Assembly (NCBI RefSeq): GCF_001742225.1
Contig: NZ_CP017076.1
Span: 806,001-870,000, forward strand
Reading direction: 5' to 3'
DNA length: 64,000 bases
DNA from: Novosphingobium resinovorum
GTDB lineage: Bacteria > Pseudomonadota > Alphaproteobacteria > Sphingomonadales > Sphingomonadaceae
Shown: positions 34,328-45,200 of the stretch, in pieces
How the letters are laid out: each line of letters opens with the position of its first letter
How positions within the stretch are numbered: the stretch's first letter is position 1
The notes under the pieces: generated by a model
Seen by the model: the letters and a program-made list of their open reading frames with translations, nothing else
Databases searched by the model: none
Told to the model about the DNA's origin: nothing
Program-made: the position numbers and the translations under genes

Positions 34328-34359
34328 TTGACAATTTCGATGAGAAAACGTTTTCTCAT
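34328..34359 (+). promoter_or_regulatory. fru promoter with perfect 20-bp LacI-type operator
   Basis: A consensus -35 TTGACA (34328-34333) is followed by a perfect palindrome of 20 bases (34340-34359; half-site ATGAGAAAAC, centre CG). The palindrome fills the spacer and the -10 region, so a bound repressor would block polymerase. AAACG/CGTTT centres are typical of LacI-family operators. Confidence 0.75.
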
Positions 34360-34385
34360 GGCAGAGCAAATGGAGAGGAATGACG

Positions 34386-36896
34386 ATGCTCGCAGACGCT
34401 TTCGCCGCGTCGCAGGCTGCCGATCTCGTGAGGATCGACGCACAGGCTGCCGACAAGACCGATGCGATTCGCCAGGTAGGCCAGCTGCTGGTCGCCGCCG
34501 GATGCGTGGCGCCCGGTTACGAGGAAAGCATGGTCCGGCGCGAGGCGGTCGCGAACACCTTCCTCGGTTCCGGCCTCGCGATCCCGCACGGGCTGGGTGA
34601 GGACAAGGGCCTCGTCCGCCGCGACGGCATCGCCATTCTCCAGCTTCGCGACGGGATCGACTGGAACCCCGGCCAGCGCGCGCACATCGTCGTCGGTATC
34701 GCCGCCAATTCCGACAGCCACATCGCCATCCTGCGCCGCCTGACGCGGCTGATCCAGGACGAGGCCCGGCTGGCCGCGCTGATCGCCACCGACGACCCGG
34801 CGGATTTCACTCGCGCCTTGGGCGAGGATGGCGCTGCCGATGCCGCCGCCGCGCCCGCCGTCGATCTCGCGCATACCGCCGTCTGGGTGGTCGACTACCC
34901 CTCGGGGCTCCATGCCCGCCCGGCCTCGGCGTGGGTGGAGGCGGCCCGCGCCTCCGCCGCGCGGCTGCGCGTGCGCCATGGAGACGAGAGCGCCGATCCG
35001 CGCAACCTCGTCGCCCTGCTGCAACTGGGCCTGCGTCACGGCGAGGAGGTGACCTTCTCCGCCGAGGGCGCCAATGCCGAACAGGCGCTCGATCGTTTCG
35101 TCGCCTCGGTCCGCCGCCTTACGGCGCGCGAAAAGGAAGAGGCCGCGCGCGCCGCAGAAAAGCGCGAGGGACCTGCCCGCGCATGGAAGCCCTCGGGCAC
35201 TCCGCGCATGATCGCCGGGGTTGCCGCCAGCCCCGGCCTTGCGATCGGCCGCGTTCACGTGCTCAGCGCCGCCGAACTCTTGGTTCCCAATGTCCCGGTC
35301 GACCTCGCCACCGGCGGCGCCCTGCTCAACGAGGCATTGACCCGCACCCGCGCGCAGATGACCGCGCTGATCGACGACACCACGCGCCGCCTCGGCGCAT
35401 CGGAAGCGGCGATCTTCAAGGCGCAGTCCGAGCTGCTGGAAGACACCGACCTCATTACCCTGACCTGCCAGCTGATGGTCGAAGGTCACGGCGTCGCATG
35501 GTCGTGGCATCAGGCGGTCGAGCGCATCGCGGGCAAGCTCTCCGCGCTCGGCAATCCGGTGCTCGCGGCACGTGCTGCCGACCTGCACGACGTGGGCCGC
35601 CGCGTGCTGGCGGAGATCGACCCCAACCTCGTCACCGGCACTCTGGCAGACCTGCCCGATGTGCCCAGCATTCTCGTCGCCGCCGACTTGTCGCCGTCCG
35701 ACACCGCGACGCTGGACACAGCCAAGGTCGCGGGGATCGCCACATCGCTCGGCGGGCCGACCTCGCACAGCGCGATCCTGGCCCGCACGCTCGGCCTGCC
35801 CTCGGTCGTCGCGGGCGGCGCGGAACTGCTGGCGACGCCTTCGGGCACCACGGTCGTCGTCGATGGCGACGGCGGGCGCGTGTGGATTGACCCTTCCGAA
35901 GACGACCTCGCCTCCGCCCGCGCCTGGATCGAGGACCTCGCGCGCCAGCGCGCGGCCGAGGAAGCCGAGCGCGGCAAGCCCGCCGTGACCCGCGACGGCC
36001 ACCGCGTGGAGATCGCCGCCAACGTCAACCGCGCCGATCAGGTCGCCTTCGCACTGGCGCAAGGCGGCGAGGGGGTGGGCCTGATGCGCACCGAATTCCT
36101 GTTCCTCGAACGCGGCGACAGCCCTTCCGAAGACGAGCAGGTCGCCGCCTACCGCGCGATGGCGGAAGCCTTGGGAGAGCGCCCGCTGATCGTGCGCGCG
36201 CTCGACATCGGCGGCGACAAGCAGGTGCCGCACCTCGACCTCCCCCGTGAGGAGAACCCGTTCCTCGGCGTGCGCGGCGCCCGGCTGCTGCTGCGCCGCC
36301 CCGACCTGCTGGAGCCGCAACTGCGCGCGCTCTACCGCGCCGCAAAGGACGGCGGCGACCTCTCGATCATGTTCCCGATGATCACATCCGCGCATGAACT
36401 GATCGACCTGCGCCGGCGCTGCGAGGCGATCCGCGCCGAATTCGAGGCCCCGCAGGTGCCGATCGGCATCATGATCGAGGTTCCGGCGGCGGCGATCCAG
36501 GCGGCATCGCTGGCCGCCCATGCCGACTTCTTCTCGATCGGCACCAACGACCTCACCCAGTATACGCTCGCCATCGACCGGCAGAACCCGGAACTTGCTG
36601 GCGATGCCGACAGCCTGCACCCGGCCGTTCTGCGCATGATCGCGATGACGGTGGAGGGCGCGAAGGCGCATGGCCGCTGGGTCGGCGTGTGCGGCGGCAT
36701 CGCCGGCGACCCGTTCGGCGCGGCGCTGCTCGTCGGCCTCGGCGTCAACGAGCTGTCGATGACCCCGCGCGACATTCCCGCGGTCAAGGCCCGCCTTCGC
36801 GCCTCCGACCGCAGCGAACTGGTAGAGTTGGCCGCCCGCGCGCTCGCCGCCGAGGGCGCTGCGGACGTGCACGCGCTGGATGGAGGAGCAGCCTGA
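34386..36896 (+). CDS. fruB: Fructose PTS multiphosphoryl transfer protein EIIA-HPr-EI
   Basis: 836-residue soluble protein that carries phosphate from PEP to the fructose permease. Three domains are fused: EIIA-Fru (about 1-145, phospho-His H68 in GLAIPHGL), HPr (about 155-245, H176 in SGLHARPAS) and Enzyme I (about 265-835, H461 in GGPTSHSAIL, then NVNRADQ, GVGLMRTEFLF, the PEP-site IEVPAAA and GTNDLTQY). Because EI and HPr are built in, the system needs no general PTS proteins. The second ATG (34386) is chosen as it lies 7 bases from GGAGAGG; the ATG at 34380 is too close. Ends in TGATG with fruK. Confidence 0.94.
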   Translation: MLADAFAASQAADLVRIDAQAADKTDAIRQVGQLLVAAGCVAPGYEESMVRREAVANTFLGSGLAIPHGLGEDKGLVRRDGIAILQLRDGIDWNPGQRAHIVVGIAANSDSHIAILRRLTRLIQDEARLAALIATDDPADFTRALGEDGAADAAAAPAVDLAHTAVWVVDYPSGLHARPASAWVEAARASAARLRVRHGDESADPRNLVALLQLGLRHGEEVTFSAEGANAEQALDRFVASVRRLTAREKEEAARAAEKREGPARAWKPSGTPRMIAGVAASPGLAIGRVHVLSAAELLVPNVPVDLATGGALLNEALTRTRAQMTALIDDTTRRLGASEAAIFKAQSELLEDTDLITLTCQLMVEGHGVAWSWHQAVERIAGKLSALGNPVLAARAADLHDVGRRVLAEIDPNLVTGTLADLPDVPSILVAADLSPSDTATLDTAKVAGIATSLGGPTSHSAILARTLGLPSVVAGGAELLATPSGTTVVVDGDGGRVWIDPSEDDLASARAWIEDLARQRAAEEAERGKPAVTRDGHRVEIAANVNRADQVAFALAQGGEGVGLMRTEFLFLERGDSPSEDEQVAAYRAMAEALGERPLIVRALDIGGDKQVPHLDLPREENPFLGVRGARLLLRRPDLLEPQLRALYRAAKDGGDLSIMFPMITSAHELIDLRRRCEAIRAEFEAPQVPIGIMIEVPAAAIQAASLAAHADFFSIGTNDLTQYTLAIDRQNPELAGDADSLHPAVLRMIAMTVEGAKAHGRWVGVCGGIAGDPFGAALLVGLGVNELSMTPRDIPAVKARLRASDRSELVELAARALAAEGAADVHALDGGAA

Positions 36897-37864
36897 TGCG
36901 CATCCTCACCGTCGCGTTCAATCCGGCGATCGACCAGACCGTCACGCTCGACCGGCTCGTGCCCGGCGAGGTCCATCGCGCCCGCTCTGTGCGCCAGAAT
37001 GCGGGCGGCAAGGGCGTCAACGTCGCCAGCTGCCTTGCCGACTGGGGCGAAGACGTGTCCGCCTACGGCCTGCTGGGCAGCGACAATGCCGCATCGTTCG
37101 ATGCGCTGTTCGCCGTCAAGGGTATCGAGGACCGCTTCATCCGCATCGCCGGAACGACACGCGTGAACCTCAAGCTCGTCGACCCGGCGGGCACCACCGA
37201 CATCAATCTGGATGGCATCGCAGTCGATCCCGGTCGCGCCGAAATGGTCGCCGCGACGATCTGCGATGCGGCGCGCGAGGGCGACCTCGTCGTGCTGGCG
37301 GGCAGTCTTCCTCCCGGCTGCCCGCCCGATACATACGCCGCGCTGACCGCGCGGCTGCGGGCGATCGGCTGCCGCGTGGTGCTCGACACCAGCGGCCTGC
37401 CGATGAAATGCGCGCTGGAAAGTGCCCAACCGCCGCACGTCGTGAAGCCCAACCGCGACGAACTGAGCCAGCTCCTGGCCCGCCCGCTGCCCGACATGGT
37501 CGCCCTGCTTGAAGCGGCCCGAACCTTGCGCGACGGTGGTGTAGCGCTGGTCGTCGTATCGATGGGGGCGGATGGCGCGCTGTTCGTCTCGGACGAAGGC
37601 GCCCTCACCGCCCGCCTCGCCATCGGCGAAGTGGCAAGCACCGTCGGCGCCGGTGACGCCATGGTAGCAGGCATCACCGCCGCGCTGGCCGAAGAGGCTT
37701 CGCTGGAGCGCACGGCGCGGCTCGCGACGGCCTTTGCGGTGGCCAAGCTGGGCATGGCGGGGCCGAACCTGCCCGCCCTCGCCAGCGTCCATGCGCTGGC
37801 CGAAGAAGTGATCGTCACCCCCATAGAAACAGCCGCGACGACAGCGGCGGGAGAGACCCGATGA
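36896..37864 (+). CDS. fruK: 1-phosphofructokinase
   Basis: 322-residue PfkB-family kinase converting fructose 1-phosphate and ATP to fructose 1,6-bisphosphate, the second step of PTS fructose use. N-terminal [28 protein letters not shown] (substrate/ribokinase signature 1), KPNRDEL and the catalytic-base motif [12 protein letters not shown] (signature 2) are all present. The ATG overlaps the fruB stop (TGATG) with GGAGGAG in front, and its own stop overlaps the fruA start (ATGA), so the three genes form one tight operon. Confidence 0.94.
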   Translation: MRILTVAFNPAIDQTVTLDRLVPGEVHRARSVRQNAGGKGVNVASCLADWGEDVSAYGLLGSDNAASFDALFAVKGIEDRFIRIAGTTRVNLKLVDPAGTTDINLDGIAVDPGRAEMVAATICDAAREGDLVVLAGSLPPGCPPDTYAALTARLRAIGCRVVLDTSGLPMKCALESAQPPHVVKPNRDELSQLLARPLPDMVALLEAARTLRDGGVALVVVSMGADGALFVSDEGALTARLAIGEVASTVGAGDAMVAGITAALAEEASLERTARLATAFAVAKLGMAGPNLPALASVHALAEEVIVTPIETAATTAAGETR

Positions 37865-39561
37865 CCAAGATTTTCGCCGTCGTCGAGGCGGGCGCGTCCG
37901 CAGTTCAAGGCGTTCTGGCAGGCGAGGCCCTGCGCCGTGCCGCCCGGACCGAAGGCCGGACCATCGAGGTCGAGGTACGCACCGAACAGGGCGTGCTCAA
38001 TCCGCTTGCCGAAGACGTTCCCGGTGCCGACGGCGTCCTTCTTCTGGTTGGCGGCGATGCGGACGCTGCGCTTGCCGAGCGTGCCGACCGCCATGTAACG
38101 CTGGAATCAGTGCTTGCCGATCCCGCCGGTGCGCTTCGGTTCGCACCGAAGAACGGCCCGGCAGCGACCATGCAGTCCCCGCGCATCGTCGCGATCACAT
38201 CCTGCCCCACCGGCATCGCCCATACCTTCATGGCCGCCGAGGGCCTGAGCGAAGGCGCCCGGCAGCTCGGCTATCCGATCCGCGTGGAGACGCAAGGCTC
38301 GGTCGGCGCGGGTACGCCCCTGACCGCCGGGGAAATCGCCGAGGCCGACGTCGTGCTGATCGCCGCCGACCGCGAGGTCGATCGCGCGCGCTTCGCAGGC
38401 AAGCGCGTGTTCTCGTCCAGCACAAAACCCGCGATCTCCGGCGGCGCGAAGCTGATCGAACGCGCGCTGGCCGAAGCGCAAGTGCAGGGCGGCGAAGCGG
38501 CGACCGGGAGCGAGGACAAGGCACCTGCGCGACAGGAACGCGCCGGACCGTACAAGCACCTGATGACCGGCGTGTCGTTCATGCTGCCCTTCGTGGTGGC
38601 GGGCGGTCTGCTGATCGCGATCGCCTTCGCGCTCGGCGGCATCGGCGCCAATGCCGACGCCGCCAAGGGGACCCTGGCGCACACGCTGTTCCAGATCGGC
38701 GCGCAGGGCGGCTTTGCGCTGATCGTGCCCGCGCTTGCCGGATATATCGCCTTTTCCATTGCCGACCGACCCGGCATCGCGCCGGGCATGGTGGGCGGCA
38801 TGATGGCCGCGCAGCTTGGCGCCGGATTCCTCGGCGGCATCGCGGCGGGGTTCATCGCGGGCTACGGCGTGGAGGGTCTCAACCGGCTGATCCGCCTGCC
38901 CAAGAACCTGCAAGGGCTCAAGCCTGTGCTGATCCTGCCGCTGCTCGGCACGCTGCTGACCGGCTTGCTGATGGTCTATGCCGTGGGCGCGCCGGTCGCC
39001 GCCGCGCTCGCCTTCCTGACCGAGTGGCTGCGTTCCATGCAGGGGTCGAGCGCGCTGCTGCTCGGCGTGATCCTTGGCGCGATGTCCGCGTTCGACATGG
39101 GCGGACCGGTCAACAAGGCAGGCTATGCCTTCTCGGTCGGCCTCATCGCCAGCAACGTCTGCACGCCGATGGCCGCGACGATGGCCGCCGGGATGACCCC
39201 GCCCCTCGCCGTGGCGCTGGCGACCCGCCTGTTCCGCGACCGCTTCACGCCCGAGGAGCGCGAGGCCGGCGGCGCCGCCGCCGTGCTCGGCCTCGCCTTC
39301 ATCACCGAGGGCGCGATCCCCTTCGCCGCGCGCGATCCGTTCCGCGTCATCCCTTCGCTGATGGCCGGATCGGCGGTTGCGGGCGCAATCTCGATGGCAT
39401 CCGGGGTGGAGCTTAAAGTGCCGCACGGCGGCGTCTTCGTCCTGCCGATCCCCGGCGCGGTGACGCACCTTGCCGCTTATGCGACGGCCATCGTCGCCGG
39501 AACGCTGGTGAGTGCGGTGCTCGTCGGCCTGCTCAAGCGCAAGACTGCCACGGCGGCCTGA
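37861..39561 (+). CDS. fruA: Fructose PTS permease, EIIB'BC
   Basis: 566-residue inner-membrane permease that phosphorylates fructose during uptake to fructose 1-phosphate. N-terminal B' domain (1-95) without active Cys, then the EIIB-Fru domain (about 102-200) with phospho-Cys C115 in [15 protein letters not shown], a linker rich in A/E, and the EIIC membrane domain (about 220-560; [42 protein letters not shown]). The duplicated B'B arrangement is the same as in enterobacterial FruA. Starts in an ATGA overlap with fruK. Confidence 0.94.
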   Translation: MTKIFAVVEAGASAVQGVLAGEALRRAARTEGRTIEVEVRTEQGVLNPLAEDVPGADGVLLLVGGDADAALAERADRHVTLESVLADPAGALRFAPKNGPAATMQSPRIVAITSCPTGIAHTFMAAEGLSEGARQLGYPIRVETQGSVGAGTPLTAGEIAEADVVLIAADREVDRARFAGKRVFSSSTKPAISGGAKLIERALAEAQVQGGEAATGSEDKAPARQERAGPYKHLMTGVSFMLPFVVAGGLLIAIAFALGGIGANADAAKGTLAHTLFQIGAQGGFALIVPALAGYIAFSIADRPGIAPGMVGGMMAAQLGAGFLGGIAAGFIAGYGVEGLNRLIRLPKNLQGLKPVLILPLLGTLLTGLLMVYAVGAPVAAALAFLTEWLRSMQGSSALLLGVILGAMSAFDMGGPVNKAGYAFSVGLIASNVCTPMAATMAAGMTPPLAVALATRLFRDRFTPEEREAGGAAAVLGLAFITEGAIPFAARDPFRVIPSLMAGSAVAGAISMASGVELKVPHGGVFVLPIPGAVTHLAAYATAIVAGTLVSAVLVGLLKRKTATAA

Positions 39562-39608
39562 CCGGCCCCGAAGACCACGTACAGAACACCCAGAGAGGAC
39601 CCATTGCC

Positions 39609-40925
39609 ATGACGGCCCTGCCGATCAAGGGCGCCTGCCTTGCAGGCGTCGCCGCCCTCGCCTTGTCCATCGCACCTGCCTTCGCCCAGTCGGCAGATGA
39701 GGCCGAGACGCCGAAGACTTCCCAGCCGCTCGCGGACGACGGCATTACCCTCGCCCTCAGCTATACCGGAGAGGCGGCGGGTAACGTCACCGGCGGCCTG
39801 CGGCGCGATGCCGCTTATGCCGGGCAGGTCTATGTCGGCGCCGACCTCGACATGGACCGCATCGCCGGGATCGGTGGCGGCACGCTCCATGCCGCCGTCA
39901 CCAACCGCCATGGCAAGAGCCTTTCTGATCTGGCGATCGGCAACAACACTTCGGTGCAGGAAATCTGGGGCACGCAAAACACCCACCTCGCGATCCTGAC
40001 TTGGGAGCAGCACCTGCTGAACGACCGGCTGGTGATCGAGGCAGGTCGCAGCCAGGCCAACATCCACTTCCTCAATTCGCCGCTCTACTGCCAGTTCCAG
40101 GGTAATTCGGGCTGCGGCAACCCGACTTTCGTGTTCAAGAACAGCAACTTCACCTATTTCCCGGCGTCCAGCTGGATGGTCCATGCCAAGACGCGCATCG
40201 CCGAGCACGTCTTCGCGCATGTCGGCGCCTACGAGGTAAACCCTGACCGCAAGCGTGCCAGCGATCATGGCACCGGCTTCGGCATCGGCAATGCGACCGG
40301 CGTGATCGTGCCGTGGGAACTGAGCCGGGAGAGCGGCGAGGCGGCCCGCCTGCCCTCACGCTACATCCTGGGCGGCTGGATCGACAAGGGCGACTATGCC
40401 GATCCCCTGCGCGACGACATGGGCGGCATCGCCATCCTCTCCGGCCGCGCGGCGCAGACGCGCAATGGCCGGTCCGGACTTTACGTCCGCTTCGAGCAGC
40501 AGGTGACCCGCCCCGATCCGACATCGAAGCGGGGCCTGAGCATCTACGGCGTTGCCATGACCAACCTGTCGGGCCGGGTCGAGGAAAGCCGCTTCTGGGA
40601 CCTCGGCCTCGTCCAGACCGGCACGTTCGAGGGGCGGGACGAAGACAGCCTGGGCTTCATGATCAGCGACCAGCGCTTCAGCGACCTGGCCATGCAGCGC
40701 ATGCGCGCCGCCGATCTCGCCGCTGGGGGAAGCGGCAAGGCGTCCCGCCACGAGGTGATGATGGAGCTGTCCTACAGCGCGCAGGTGGGGCCGGCGATCC
40801 GGCTGTCGCCGAACATCCAGTACATCCTCAACCCCGACCGGACGGGCGCCCCGGAGCGCGCACGACCTACCGACGATGCCCTGATCATCGGTTGCAAGTT
40901 CACGGTGGACGCCATGAAGCTCTGA
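39609..40925 (+). CDS. Carbohydrate porin, OprB family
   Basis: 438 residues: signal peptide (1-26, AFAQ) and an outer-membrane beta-barrel of the OprB type (YTGEAAGNVTGGLRRDAAYAG at about 51-71, VYVGADLDMDRI, GRSQANIHFLNSPLYCQFQGN, C-terminal LIIGCKFTVDAMKL). OprB porins let mono- and oligosaccharides into the periplasm. It follows fruA by 47 bases with AGAGGA ahead of the ATG, so the fru operon has its own outer-membrane entry channel; fructose or a fructose-containing sugar is the likely cargo. Confidence 0.9.
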   Translation: MTALPIKGACLAGVAALALSIAPAFAQSADEAETPKTSQPLADDGITLALSYTGEAAGNVTGGLRRDAAYAGQVYVGADLDMDRIAGIGGGTLHAAVTNRHGKSLSDLAIGNNTSVQEIWGTQNTHLAILTWEQHLLNDRLVIEAGRSQANIHFLNSPLYCQFQGNSGCGNPTFVFKNSNFTYFPASSWMVHAKTRIAEHVFAHVGAYEVNPDRKRASDHGTGFGIGNATGVIVPWELSRESGEAARLPSRYILGGWIDKGDYADPLRDDMGGIAILSGRAAQTRNGRSGLYVRFEQQVTRPDPTSKRGLSIYGVAMTNLSGRVEESRFWDLGLVQTGTFEGRDEDSLGFMISDQRFSDLAMQRMRAADLAAGGSGKASRHEVMMELSYSAQVGPAIRLSPNIQYILNPDRTGAPERARPTDDALIIGCKFTVDAMKL

Positions 40926-40944
40926 TCTTCGGCGCTTCTCCCGG

Positions 40945-40980
40945 CGGCCCGGTGGCGAAACGAGATCCGTTACCGGGCCG
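40945..40980. terminator. Possible terminator hairpin between oprB and tolC-like genes
   Basis: CGGCCCGGT and ACCGGGCCG form a perfect 9-bp stem with an 18-base loop. The right arm overlaps the end of the convergent efflux gene (stop codon at 40970-40972). Confidence 0.4.
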
Positions 40981-42232
40981 TCAGCGCCGTATCGTCGGAA
41001 CCATCCTCCCGCGAAAGGCGAAGGCGGAGCCGCGCATCGGCAAGTCTGGCTGACAGACTGACCTGTGTGGCCAGATTGTCGAAGCGTGATCGCGTGGCAT
41101 CGATCAGTTCGATGACCGAACCACCGCTCAGACGATAGGAATCCTCGGCCATACGCCCCAGCGCGTCCAGCTTTCCTCCGATCCTGCGGTTGAAGGTATC
41201 GAGCGCGGCGGTGCGCACTTCGACCAGTGCGGCGTAGCGGTCGATTTCAGCGAGCGCTTTGGCTTTGGCGATTTCGGTGCGCAGTTCGGCTGCCCGCGCT
41301 TCGGCTTCGGCCTTGCGGACGGCGCCATTGCGGCGGTCGAACAGCGGCACTTCCAGCGTCAGCCCTGCCGAATAGGTCGCGCCGAACGGGCCGGTCGTCC
41401 AGAAACGCCCGCCGTTCACCGAGACTTCCGGGAAACGCTCGCGCCGGGCCGTGACCACGTCGGCTTTCACGGCGTTCTGCTCGTCCAGTGCGGCCGCAAC
41501 CGCGGGAAGCGCTTCGGCGGATTGGGCGGGACTGCCGCCGGTGCCGGGCACCTGATCAAGGCTGCCGCTAGCGCTGGGATGCCACCCCGGGAAGCCCAGG
41601 GCATTGGCAAGGTCGGTGCGGGCATCGATAGCGGCACTCTCGGCCTCGACCAGATCGGCGCGGGCGGATTCTATCTCCACATCGACGCGGGCGACATCAT
41701 AGTCGCTGGCCATCCCCGATGCCCGCCGTCCCGCCACCATGCCGCGAAGCCGGTCCAGTTCGGCCATCGCATCCCGGCGCACGCCGACGGTGTCCTGCGC
41801 GCTCAGCAATGCGACGAAGGCGCTGCCTGCCTCGGTCATGAAGTCCAGCCTCGACACCGCGACGCGCGATCTGGCGGCATCGATCCTGCGGTCCGCCGCC
41901 GCGACCCGCGCACGGCGCTTGCCGCCCAGATCGAGGGGAAGTTCGACGGTGGCTTCGTGCGCGCGCCGCCCCTCGAAGTTGGTGATCCCGCCCGGCTGAT
42001 AGGATCCGGCATAGGAAACCTCGGGATTAGGCAACACGTTCACTATCTGCCGGTCCGCCTGCGCGCCCGCGATGTCCTGCTCCTCGGCTTCCACGCGCGG
42101 GCTGGAGGTTCGCGCCAGAGTGAGCACCGTCTGGAGATCGACGGTTTCCGGCATCGGTTGCGCCATCACCGGAACCGAAAGGGCCAGCAGCGGCAGGACG
42201 GAAAGGTGGCCCAGAATTACACGTCGGCTCAT
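40970..42232 (-). CDS. TolC-family outer-membrane channel of heavy-metal efflux (CzcC/CusC-like)
   Basis: 420 residues: signal peptide (1-25, PVMAQ), then two repeated outer-membrane-efflux domains with long alpha-hairpins (about 35-225 and 235-410; YAGSYQPGGITNFEGRRAHEATVELPLDLGGKR and the second LTLEVPLFDRRNG). It forms the outer-membrane exit duct for the RND pump encoded upstream. ATG 42232 overlaps the pump stop codon (ATGA) and has GAGGAGG 8 bases ahead. Gene order adaptor > pump > channel is that of a czcB-A-C operon. Confidence 0.88.
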   Translation of the reverse strand: MSRRVILGHLSVLPLLALSVPVMAQPMPETVDLQTVLTLARTSSPRVEAEEQDIAGAQADRQIVNVLPNPEVSYAGSYQPGGITNFEGRRAHEATVELPLDLGGKRRARVAAADRRIDAARSRVAVSRLDFMTEAGSAFVALLSAQDTVGVRRDAMAELDRLRGMVAGRRASGMASDYDVARVDVEIESARADLVEAESAAIDARTDLANALGFPGWHPSASGSLDQVPGTGGSPAQSAEALPAVAAALDEQNAVKADVVTARRERFPEVSVNGGRFWTTGPFGATYSAGLTLEVPLFDRRNGAVRKAEAEARAAELRTEIAKAKALAEIDRYAALVEVRTAALDTFNRRIGGKLDALGRMAEDSYRLSGGSVIELIDATRSRFDNLATQVSLSARLADARLRLRLSREDGSDDTALTAR

Positions 42233-45200
42233 GCGTCGGCCTCCTCGGGGGTCTGGAGTTTGCCCGGCGTGATGTAGCTGTAGATCACCGGCAGGATGAG
42301 CAGCGCGACGATCAGCGTCGTCACCATGCCGCCCACGACGACGAGCGCGAAGGGCCGCTGCGTCTCGCTGCCTATGCCGCTGGAGACGACCATCGGCAGC
42401 AGTCCCAGCATCGCCAGCGAGGACGCCATCAGCACCGGCCGCAAGCGGTCCACCGCACCGTCCAGCAGGGCAGGAAGCAGGTCCATGCCCGCCCGCCGCC
42501 GCTCTTCGGCAGCGGACAGCACCAACACGCCCATCAGCGACACCTGCCCCAGCAAGGCGATGAAGCCCACCGCCGCGCTGACCGACAGCGGCACCCCGGC
42601 GACCAGCAACGCGAAGGCGCCGCCGGTCAACGCGAAAGGGATCGTGGCGATGATCGCGATGGCGCTGCGCCCGCTGTTCATCGCGGCGTAGAGCAGGCAC
42701 AAGACCAGCAGCAACGCGACGGGAACCACGATCTGCAGCCGCTTGGCGGCCCGCTGCTGGTTCTCGAACTCGCCGCCCCAGACGAAGTAGTGGCCTTCCG
42801 GCGGCTTTACCTTGGCATTCACGGCGGCGATCGCATCATTGACGGTCGAGCCCATGTCGCGCCCCTCGACGTTGAACTTGAGGGCTAGGAACCGGATATT
42901 GCCTTCGCGCACGATCGTGGTGGGACCATTCTCCACCGTGATCCGGGCAAGCTGGCCCAAGGGCACGCGCGCACCGCCCGGGGTCATGATCGGCAAGGCG
43001 CTGATCTTGTCGGCATCGTCGCGCGAGGGAGACGGCAGGATCAGCCGCACCGGCACCGGACGTTCACCGTCCCAGAATTCGGTCGTGACGCGGCCCGCAA
43101 GAGCGGTCTCGATCGTCCGCTGCGCATCTTCGATCGACACGTCCGCACGGGCAAGCGCCGCGCGGTCCAGCTGGATCTGCAACTGCGGCCCCAGCGCATC
43201 GCGGTAGAGGTCCAGTTCGGTGACGCCGCGGATCGGCTTGATCGCATCGACCGCCTTCAGCAGCGTTTGGCGCATCACGGTCAGATCAGTGCCGAAAATC
43301 TTGAGCACAACCTTGCCGCGCACGCCTGCCACCGCTTCCTCGACGCTGTCCTTGATCGGCTGCGAAAAGTTGAAGCGCACGCCCGGAATCCCGGCCAGAG
43401 AATGACGCATCTGTTCGATGATCTGGGCCTTGGTCTTGCCGGTGTGCCAGTTCTCCTCGGGCAGCAGGCGCACGAAGGTCTTGACCATGTTGACGCCTTC
43501 GTTGTCGGTGCCGTCTTCGGGCCTGCCGTGCTCGCTGTGGACGTCGCGCACTTCCGGGATCGCGCGGATACGCCGGTGGACCTCCTGCAGCACGTCCTGC
43601 GCCTTTTCCAGCGCGATGCTGTTGGGCATCTCGACGAAGATCGCGATGTCGCCTTCATCGAGTTCGGGCAGGAATTCGGTGCCAAGCCGGTCCACCGCGA
43701 TCGCGCCCGCCATCAGCAGTGCCACCGCGCCTACCATGGCGATCACGCGTGCGCGCAGGATGCCATCCAGCAGGGACCGGTATCGTTCGCGCAGCCAGCC
43801 GATCCAGCGCGGCTCGATGATATCGGCGTGCTTCGGCTTGAACATCACGGCGCACAAGGCAGGCACCACCGTCAGCGCGAACACCAGCGCGCCGGTCAGC
43901 GCGAAGGCATATGTCAGCGCCAGCGGGCGGAACATGCGGCCCTCCACCGACTGCAGGGTGAAGACCGGCAGCAGCGCGGCGATGATGATCAGCATCGAGT
44001 AGAATGTCGGGCGCCCCACATCGATGGCCGATGCGATCACCAGCTTGAGGATGGCCTTCTTGTCCTGCGGCCGTTCGGTCTGCATGGCGTGCATCACCGC
44101 CTCGACCAGCACCACCGCGCCATCGACCAGAATGCCGAAGTCGATCGCGCCCATCGATATCAGGTTGGCCGGAAGCCCCAGCAGGCTCAGGCCGATGAAG
44201 GCGGTCAGCAGTGACAGCGGGATCACCACCGAGACCACCGCCGATCCGGTCACGCTGCGCAGGAACAGCCAGACGATGGCGATGACCAGAATGAAGCCGT
44301 GCAGCAGGTTGTCCTGCACCGTCCCGATCGTATGGCCGACCAGTTCGCTGCGATCGTAGACGGGCACGATCTTCATGCCCTTGGGCAGGATCGTATCGTT
44401 CAGCCGCTTGACCTGATCGTGGATGCCTTCGAGCACCAGCGAGGGGTTCTCTCCCCGCCGCATCAGCACTAGCCCTTCGACCACCTCGCGCTGGTCGTTG
44501 TAGGATACCGAGCCTCTGCGCGGGGTCGGCGCGGTCTGGATCGTGGCGACGTCGCCGATGGTCAGCGCGGTGCCGTCCTTGGCCTTGAGCGGAACCTGCT
44601 TGATGTCTTCCGGGGTCTGGATCACGCCGATGCCACGCACCGTCAGTTCCTGATCGCCGGTGCGCAGGAACCCGCCGCCGACGTTGAGGTTCGCCTTGTT
44701 CAGCGTCTCTTCCAGCGTGTCCAGGCTGATCCCCGCCGCGTAGAGTTTGGCCGGATCGGGCTGGACCTGGATTTCCTTGAGGTAACCGCCGAAAGGCACG
44801 ACATCGGCCACGCCCTGGACCTGCCGCAGCATGCGTGTGACGGTCCACTGCATCTCGGAGCGGATCGCGAACAGGTCGTGACGGTCGCTGGTGATGCGGA
44901 AGCGGTAGATCTTCCCCAGCGGCGTCGATTCCGGCGCCAGCGCGGGCGTGACGCCTTCCGGCAGTTCCGCATCGCCAAGGCGCTGGCCCACCACCATGCG
45001 GCTGTCGAACGGATCGGCATCGTCGTCGAACACCAGCGTGATGATGGAAAGGCCGAACAGGTTTTCGCTGCGCAGCAAGGTCATGCGCGGCGTGCCGTTC
45101 AGCGCACGCTCCAGCGGGATGGTGACCTGCCGCTCCACCTCTGCCGCGGCATAACCCGGCATCTGGGTGATGACCTGCACTTGCGCGTTGGTGACGTCGG

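Noticed and set aside
34356..36872. An 838-codon open frame on the minus strand opposite fruB
   Set aside because: It mirrors the fruB coding sequence; fruB has all PTS motifs, while the reverse reading is rich in Arg/Gly/Asp without domains. A GC-rich shadow frame.
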